Source: Tethya wilhelma
Taxonomy: Eukaryota > Porifera > Demospongiae > Tethyida > Tethyidae
DNA: 64,000 nt
Direction: 5' to 3'
NCBI GenBank assembly: GCA_964030475.1
Contig: CAXIPT010000006.1
Coordinates: forward strand, 529,231-593,230
Part shown: piece by piece, positions 57,721-64,000 of the stretch
Layout of the letters: each line of letters starts with the position of its first letter
Position numbering within the stretch: the first letter of the stretch is position 1
Position numbers and translations under genes: made by a program
The notes under the pieces: model-generated
The model's input: the letters and a program-made list of their open reading frames with translations, nothing else
Told to the model about the DNA's origin: nothing
Databases searched by the model: none

Positions 57721-59869
57721 CTCGATTTGTTGGTCTTTACATCCAATTCAGTCTTGTTCGGGTCACGATTAGGTCCTAGAACAGTGGTTTCTGTCGAAGT
57801 TTGGTCATTGATATGGCGGTTAATGGATGTATTGTGGACTTGGTTGACTTGATCAGTGACCGAGGGTGGAGGAATTTGAAGGTGAGGTGTGGTTTCTTCT
57901 TGGGTCTTCTTTGCAGTATCATCTGTTGCTACTCCATCTCTATCATGGTCATCTGCACAATGATACATGAAAAAGGTTAAAGTCACACTGGCACACATGC
58001 CCAAAGTTTTTATATGCAGTATATATGTGTCCAAAAAGGTCACATACAAATCATTTTTATATGCACTAGAGCTTGAACAGTGTCAGTATATCAAGAGGAT
58101 ACCTAGCCCCATAACTATAGCTCATTTAGTGTGAATTATATGTACATTTAGGTATACGAGACCAGTGTATAACTTTGACTATGCACGTACCTTCGGCTAA
58201 TTTAGAAAAGTTAGCAGACATATTTGATGACAGCTGTGAATGATTAGGACTGACTCCACCTGAATGTACATGTGCATGTATAGAGATGCCTGTATCATAA
58301 ATATATAATGGCCACAAACACACCATCATATACACTTACCACTAGTACTGTCACTGCGATGATATTGGCTGCCAATGGCATGAGGCATTCTTTTCATCTG
58401 TGGGTAGACTGCTTGAGACTTTTCTATCGGGTGCTGTCCAGACTCTGTGAGACCTGTTACAGCATAATGGAATTGCAGCTTCATTAGCTACATACAAGCC
58501 AGATTTTTGGACATAAACATACATAACAAATTATAGGATAAAAATATACAGCACTGTTGTGCTTTTCTCCAACACAAATCATGCACACATAACTAAATTG
58601 CTTACAATTTGTTTGACGTGTTAGTAACTGTCCAGATTTTCCTGCATTAAAACAACAACAACCAAAATTATAACATTACATGTATATATGATAGTGAATC
58701 ATAGGTAAACAAATATTCATCTCCCATGATAATAATTGTAATACATGATGATCATGCACTACTATAGTGACTTCATTAATTGTTGACTTGTACAATGTCA
58801 TGCACGTGCAAAACACATGCACATGGCATGCTTACTACTAGAATTTTCTCAATGGCATTTTCACAGCTCATTAGCACATACCACACAGCTTGAATTAAAA
58901 TGATACAGTTTTATACAGTGGACTTCTGGATGTGGAGTACCTTGAGAAATTAAGGCTACAAAATAACTGATCTTCAAACTCCATCAGCCCATGATGTTTG
59001 AAAAGGCTATATAGGTGGGAATGAGGCCAGCAAGTATACGTATCATAATACGCTTGCTATGTCTAGAGATATGGTAGTCCATATAGTTTCCTACTGCTTT
59101 TGTATAGCAGAGTTTATATGTAACATATAGTATCTGGATTTTGCCATAACTACACCATTGACTACAATGTATTTAACTTTAGTTTACAAGCTGAAGCAGT
59201 AGCCACAGCGATCATAATAACATGCCCTGTGTACCACAATCAGTATGTACATGTACACTGTCCCTCCAGTATCATCTTACCTCTATGTCCATGCTGATCT
59301 TGGTAGTCTTGGACCATTCTTGCGGCATCAATCAGCTGAATCTCGTTCAGCACTTTCACCAGTAGAGTGATGTCACCTGGATACACCTTCTCAGCTTGAT
59401 AAAGACGTCTAAAAAGGTCTTCTGGTGTTACGATATTTGCAGGACAAATCGTACCCAAACATTTTTCACCAACAAAGAACTCTCGCAGAGCTTTAAAATG
59501 TTCATCACCCAGTCCCAGAATGACAGTCACAATCATTTCAGCAAAGGCAAACCTAGGCAGTTGCTTACATTCTTCCAACTGATCCTTTGAGCTGCCAAGC
59601 TTCTTTACCACCTCGGATTCCACACCAACCATATGGAGCAACGTTTGAAGGATAGCAACAGCTTTGGAGCCGAGGCTTGGGTGTAGTTGAAGGAGCCGAA
59701 AGATTTCTGGAATACAAACACCCCGTTTCTCTATGTCCACATCGCTCCAGTTGAGACCGAGAAAGTAGCTGATCAACTTGACCCGGCGACATTGGTCTTT
59801 ATTAGTAGCGTTCTTCAGCTCTCCAAGTAGAAGTGAGAAACTCCTGTCGGACTCAGCAGCTTGCGCCAT
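56754..59869 (-). CDS. Tandem-DED two-pass membrane glycoprotein O
   Basis: Exons 59869-59281, 58641-58606, 58453-58340, 58289-58191 and 57952-56754 join in frame to 678 aa; all introns are phase 1 and all linker exons are multiples of three. Residues 1-196 are a tandem DED (RSFSLLLGELKNATNKDQCR; DLFRRLYQAEKVYPGDITLL; ending AARMVQDYQDQ). The linker is His/Ser-rich. A membrane segment (LGLLLLLLAILAGIGDLALYLF) precedes the ectodomain (NNTVIIGKVTGSFV, PEQFTGLLDYIYLL, VINYTICLASV, VKECPQG...CVLHV) and a last membrane segment with short tail. I chose ATG 59869 because it aligns with the M start; 59938 is also in frame. The ectodomain is nearly identical to K, and the DED is close to kinase M. Two kappaB-type sites lie upstream. 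Confidence 0.85.
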
Positions 59870-59998
59870 ACTGAATCTACCTGAGCTATGATAGCATGCA
59901 CTATTAAAGTACACCGTGGCAAAAGCGATAACAAGCAAATTAAGAAGCTGTGGGGGGTATATACGTCTAGCAGAAGCCTACGTAGCCGTAGCCTGGTA

Positions 59999-60019
59999 GG
60001 GATTTCCCTGGGACTTCCC
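59999..60019 (+). promoter_or_regulatory. Two adjacent NF-kappaB-type sites upstream of gene O
   Basis: GGGATTTCCC at 59999-60008 and GGGACTTCCC at 60010-60019 are separated by one base, 130-150 bp upstream of the start. The first shares its flanks with the site upstream of kinase M. Confidence 0.6.
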
Positions 60020-60231
60020 CACTGACCGCATGCAACATGTACTTTGCACCCTGATTACCGTGGGGCAATGTCATTGGGCATTACAAAAACTAAAAGGCAA
60101 CTGCACATAACAAGCAAACACTCTAACAGCAAGTATAAACAATATAGACTACCGATGCACAAATGTATAAAAAAAAAAGCATTACAACTCTTGCAAAATA
60201 ATATTATAGCAGAATATTGTCAATTCTTCGA

Positions 60232-63200
60232 TCAGAGAATCATTTCACGTACTACTCCCTGCCTTTCTTCTTCTGAGTTCTCACTATCACTAGATTGTGT
60301 TGAAACTTTTTTGGTACAAAGTTCAGAGAGTTTACGCTGAAGCTTATCAGCAGAAGGGCGTTCGTGATAGTCCTGACAGAGACATGTTCTGACTAGGACA
60401 ACGAATTCATGATCAGCTCCAAGCTTCTTTTCCAGATCGTGCTGGTATTTCTGTCTTATTTTTTTGACACCCTCGAGAATGACCTGTTTCTTACAATCAA
60501 ATTGTTTGATAACTACGACAGTGGACAAGTGGCCAAAAGAAAAAATGTCAGCTTTGTGATTGTATTTTACTTTTTCAGCCAAGCCATCCTCATCAATTGT
60601 TTCGGGAGCACAATAGAGCAAGTTACCAGGATGTTCAGTCATGGTAGCAATATTTGATAACTCAAGGTTAAGCTCGATCACACGGGAATTACCAAAATCT
60701 GCAACTTTAGCGATAAGTTTGCCATCGGTATCATGGGTTAGAAGAACATTGTTAGCAGTGAGGTCACGATGAATTACATCACATTCATGTAAGTACACCA
60801 ATCCTTTAGAGACTTGATGCAACAAGTCAAGAATCGTTACAAGAGGGAGCTCAGCATTATTCCCAGACTGGAGGTACTCACAGAGGTTGGTTTCTAGTAG
60901 TTCCATGATCAGGAAAGGCTCAGCAATCATTGTATTTCCACCAATGTATTGAACAATGTTAGGGTGTTGGTATTGTTGGCCTAAGAGTTTGGTAAGTATT
61001 TCATCTTCCTTCTTGATCTGCTTTCTCATGCCCGGTTTTTGAAAAAAAAACTTGCCAGCACAAAGTTTCCCTTTGTACCTCACTTTTTTCACATAGCCAT
61101 ACGAACCACATGGAGGCTCGACATCAGGGTCAACATTTTCAATTTCTTCCTTTTTGATCATCATGCCAGCACTATGTGAATCAGTATCGTCTTCTGAACA
61201 TTGACTAGCACTATTTTCTACTCCCTGATCGTGACTGTCTTGGTATGCTTTTACTATTTGGACTAGAAACATACACTTAATAGCCTGTGCTATCAGAGTC
61301 TCCAATAGCACCTGAACACTATTTGGACAAATTATCCTTGCTTGGTAGAGATGTCTAAAGAGATCTTCAGCTGTTTCATGCAATGCTATCAGAATGAGCT
61401 TGAGTCAAGTGTCTGTCCTTGATCAAGGCAGATTTCAGAAACAATAATTTTTCATTATTGTCTAGCTCACGAATAACTTTCAGGATCATGCGTGCAAAAT
61501 CGAAGCCAGGTAGACTGTTGCATTTTTCCAGCTCTTCTTGTTTACTCCCCATTTTGCTTACAATGTCACTATCTACACCAACCATCTGTAGTAGTGATTG
61601 AAGCACTGCAGCTGCTCTTGCCTCTGTCGAATGATTCACAAGGCAGACATAGATGTTTGGGATGGAATCCACGTTTTCGATATCATCCCAGCTAATTCCA
61701 AGAAACAGGCAGACTAGCTTGATTTGGTGAAATTGACAGGCAGTAACTGTGCCTGCAAGTTTCTCGAATACACTCAATACTTGTTTATCCACTCCTTCAT
61801 GAACCAAGCTTGAGAATGTACTATCAATGCTCTTTTCATTACAATCTTTTTCTCTCTCAGCAACAGAAACATCTTCTTTATTTTGTTCAGCCAACATTCG
61901 ACCTTTTTGTACCTCTAGAAGCTCCAAGACTGTTTGAGCTGATGGTCTTTGTGCAGGACTATTATTCAGACAGTGTTTGCATAGCAAAACCAACTTGTGT
62001 TGTTCTCCCAGTTCTTTGTACAACTCCTGGAATACATCTTCGCGACGTTCAACCTCAGTACGAGCAGCAAGTCTTTGTGACTTTGAGTCAAGATATGTGG
62101 CTGCTTTAAGATCAGGAGACTGACGAGAAAGAGTGTAAATGGCCAAATTACCATACGAAAATATGTCAATAGAAGTGGAATAGCATGGATTGTCTGTAAA
62201 TGCTTCAGGTGGCATGTATACCAGAGTTCCAGGAATTTTCGTTAGGCTATTAGTGGATTGATCACTCAAAATCCTGGCTGTACCAAGATCACCAATCTTA
62301 GCAACCATTGAGGAAGTAAGGAGCACATTTCGAGCTGTCAAATCACGATGGATAACAGGAGGTAACTGACTGTGTAAGAAAAGAAGTCCTGCAGCAACAT
62401 CACGAAGAATAGAGACCTTTTGATTGAAATATATACTCCTACTTTTGTTTTGAAGAAGTTTGTCGAGATCCATTTGAAGTCGTTCCGTGACTAGCGAGGG
62501 AAAATGAGAGCCTGGCAGATAGTATATACCAAGGAACTGGACAATGTGACGGTGACGAAGACGACTTAGGATGGTGCACTCCATTAGAAATTTTTCACCA
62601 ACTGATTCAACCTGCATTAATTATGATGGATAACAAAAATTACTCAACATAGATAATTTCTGAATTCAGTATTGTAGTTCTTGATGGCTGGGCTGGAGTC
62701 CGACCTTCAGTATACAGTCATTTAATTACCAGGACTAAGGCCTAGCTAGCTATGATGCATCAGGACATGTTACTGATTTTACAATGTTAGAGCCCACATA
62801 CCAATGATACCATGCATGCACATGCAGTAGTAGGGGGTTTGAGAAGCTCAGGCCAGGGAAATGTAGAGGGGAATGTATACATGAGGGGTCCAAATTTATG
62901 TGAGTTCTAAGTTCCGGGGAACTAACTTAGGGGGGGGCCCAAATTTTGTACTATCGTGTGCCCTCTGCGCATGTATATTTCCGGGTACGCACGTATACGT
63001 ACGTGGTTTTCAGAAACATACCTCATGATGATCGTGATAAAATACTTTGTGGATTGTCTTTGCTGCACAAATTACCCCATTAACACTAACTTCTTGAACA
63101 GAACCATAAGAACCAATTCCTATATCAATGCCAGTGGGCTCCACATCCTTGAGCAGAAAGCGTTTAAGATCTGGGTGTTCAAAACGTTGACGTTTCACGA

Positions 63201-63276
63201 CTACCTCTCGGCCAAAATCTGGATCTGATCCAGTGCGAATGTCTTGATCATTGCTTGGAGACTGATTATTCCCCAT
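60232..63276 (-). CDS. Double-kinase protein P with a central tandem DED (frame break)
   Basis: Exon 1 is 63276-63022 and exon 2 is 62611-60232 (phase-0 intron). The N-terminus MGNNQS fits an N-myristoylation signal. Kinase 1 has GIGSYGSV, AAK lysine, HRDLTARN, DLG in place of DFG, and PPE. Residues about 330-500 match the tandem DED of M and O (VLQSLLQMVGVDSDIVSKMG, FDFARMILKVIREL). At about 61385-61395 the frame shifts by one base: the first frame stops at 61376, while the second resumes with the expected AEDLFRHLYQARIICPNS. Kinase 2 follows with GSYGYV, AGK, HRDLTANN, DFG and APE, closely related to the kinase of M. Without the shift it would be one protein of about 880 aa; with it, a kinase-DED half and a DED-kinase half. 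Cause unknown (sequence error, polymorphism or real break). Confidence 0.8.
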
Positions 63277-63827
63277 ATAGAGTCACAAGGTGGAGATGGA
63301 ACGTTATAACTGGCGAACTACGGTAATACTTGCCTTTGGCTTTGTCTTTGATAATTTTTGAGGGCCGCGGCCGGGCATGTAGCTAGCTACGTATATACGT
63401 AGATCGATTTCACGGCGCGCCGGCGCCCGCGGAAAACCGCCCATTTGACCGCAGATACTCGACATACTCATGCTATAATACTGGATGCATTGAATCCTCA
63501 AGACAAAAACAATAATTTATTGGTTGCATTTAGGATTACAATACTTTTAAAAATCTACACAATGAGAGATCATACTGTTGTTATATGTCAAATACATGCA
63601 ATAGAGTCAATTTACACTGTAGCAGCTAGACCATACTAAATCTTGTGCATCATCTTTCTCTGTCTCTTCACTATTGCCATTCCTAGCTGGACAGGGAACA
63701 AAGGTACAAAGGTGCAGGATGTGAAGAGGTTTGATCTATACACACTAATAATTATCAAAAACAAAAAACTAAGGTAAAAATTAACATTTTAAGTAAACAC
63801 TGGGCTATACTTGGCATTAAAAAATCC
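63277..63827. promoter_or_regulatory. Upstream region of gene P and 3' flank of gene Q
   Basis: A GC-rich patch with GGGCCGCGGCCGGG and GGCGCGCCGGCGCCCGCGG at about 63361-63431 stands out from the AT-rich surroundings and probably marks the P promoter. Confidence 0.45.
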
Positions 63828-64000
63828 CTATAGAGTAGCTTCAAGCTCTCGTCTCCTCTCCTCAGAATCAGTCACACTCTGAGTCGAAGCCTCTTCTTTG
63901 GCACAAAGTTCACAGAGCTTCTCCTGAAGAGAACTAGCAGATGGTCGTTCATGAGGGTACTCACCAAGACACTTTTCGATAATCCTAACAAGTCGATGGC
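63828..64000 (-). CDS. C-terminal end of a further kinase Q (cut by window edge)
   Basis: The last 57 residues read RLVRIIEKCLGEYPHERPSA and continue into LQEKLCELCAKE and a Ser/Glu/Arg-rich end, stop at 63828-63830. They align with the ends of kinases M and P (VVLVRTCLCQDYHERPSADK), including the HERPSA motif of the last kinase helix. The catalytic core lies beyond 64000. It extends the kinase cluster to the right. Confidence 0.8.
   Translation of the reverse strand, partial: HRLVRIIEKCLGEYPHERPSASSLQEKLCELCAKEEASTQSVTDSEERRRELEATL

Overview
The window is animal nuclear DNA. Genes are split by GT-AG introns, CA/CT microsatellites and small foldback elements are common, and the domains are metazoan signalling types (SH2, SH3, ankyrin, death-effector-like, tyrosine-kinase-like kinases, vWA). 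The AT-rich, compact layout with tandem lineage-specific receptor-like genes suggests a sponge, possibly Amphimedon-like. That is an inference from style, not from a match. Exon borders were worked out by hand from splice signals and reading phase. Every complete model given here closes in frame.

Layout. (1) 0-4.2 kb: two minus-strand genes with a tandem death-effector-domain (DED)-like N-terminus. The complete one continues into a membrane segment, a glycosylated ectodomain and a second membrane segment. (2) 4.3-14.4 kb: an ankyrin-SH3 adaptor, an intronless two-pass membrane protein, a ten-exon vWA protein and a small unknown protein. (3) 14.9-42.7 kb: a tandem array of related two-pass membrane glycoproteins with short cytosolic N-terminal tails (named A, B, C pseudogene, D, E, F, G frameshifted, H, I and J below), interrupted by two SH2-only genes. 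(4) 43.3-64 kb: DED-type genes. These are two nearly identical tandem-DED proteins (N1, N2), two further two-pass receptors (K and O, O with a tandem DED), a broken copy (L), a DED-kinase (M), a protein with two kinase domains around a DED (P), and the tail of another kinase (Q).

How the parts fit. One ectodomain superfamily is attached to two kinds of cytosolic N-terminus: tandem DED modules, or short tails carrying an acidic dileucine sorting motif of the (E)xTPLL type. The same tandem DED is also fused to kinases and exists alone. Almost every intron in these genes is phase 1 and the internal linker exons are multiples of three, so cytosolic modules can be swapped or skipped without changing frame. 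Perfect NF-kappaB-type decamers lie upstream of the DED-kinase, the DED-receptor and one tandem-DED gene. I read this as a possible, apparently undescribed surface/endosomal receptor plus DED-adaptor plus DED-kinase system, perhaps for immunity, self-recognition or cell death. The function is inference; the gene architecture is visible in the sequence.
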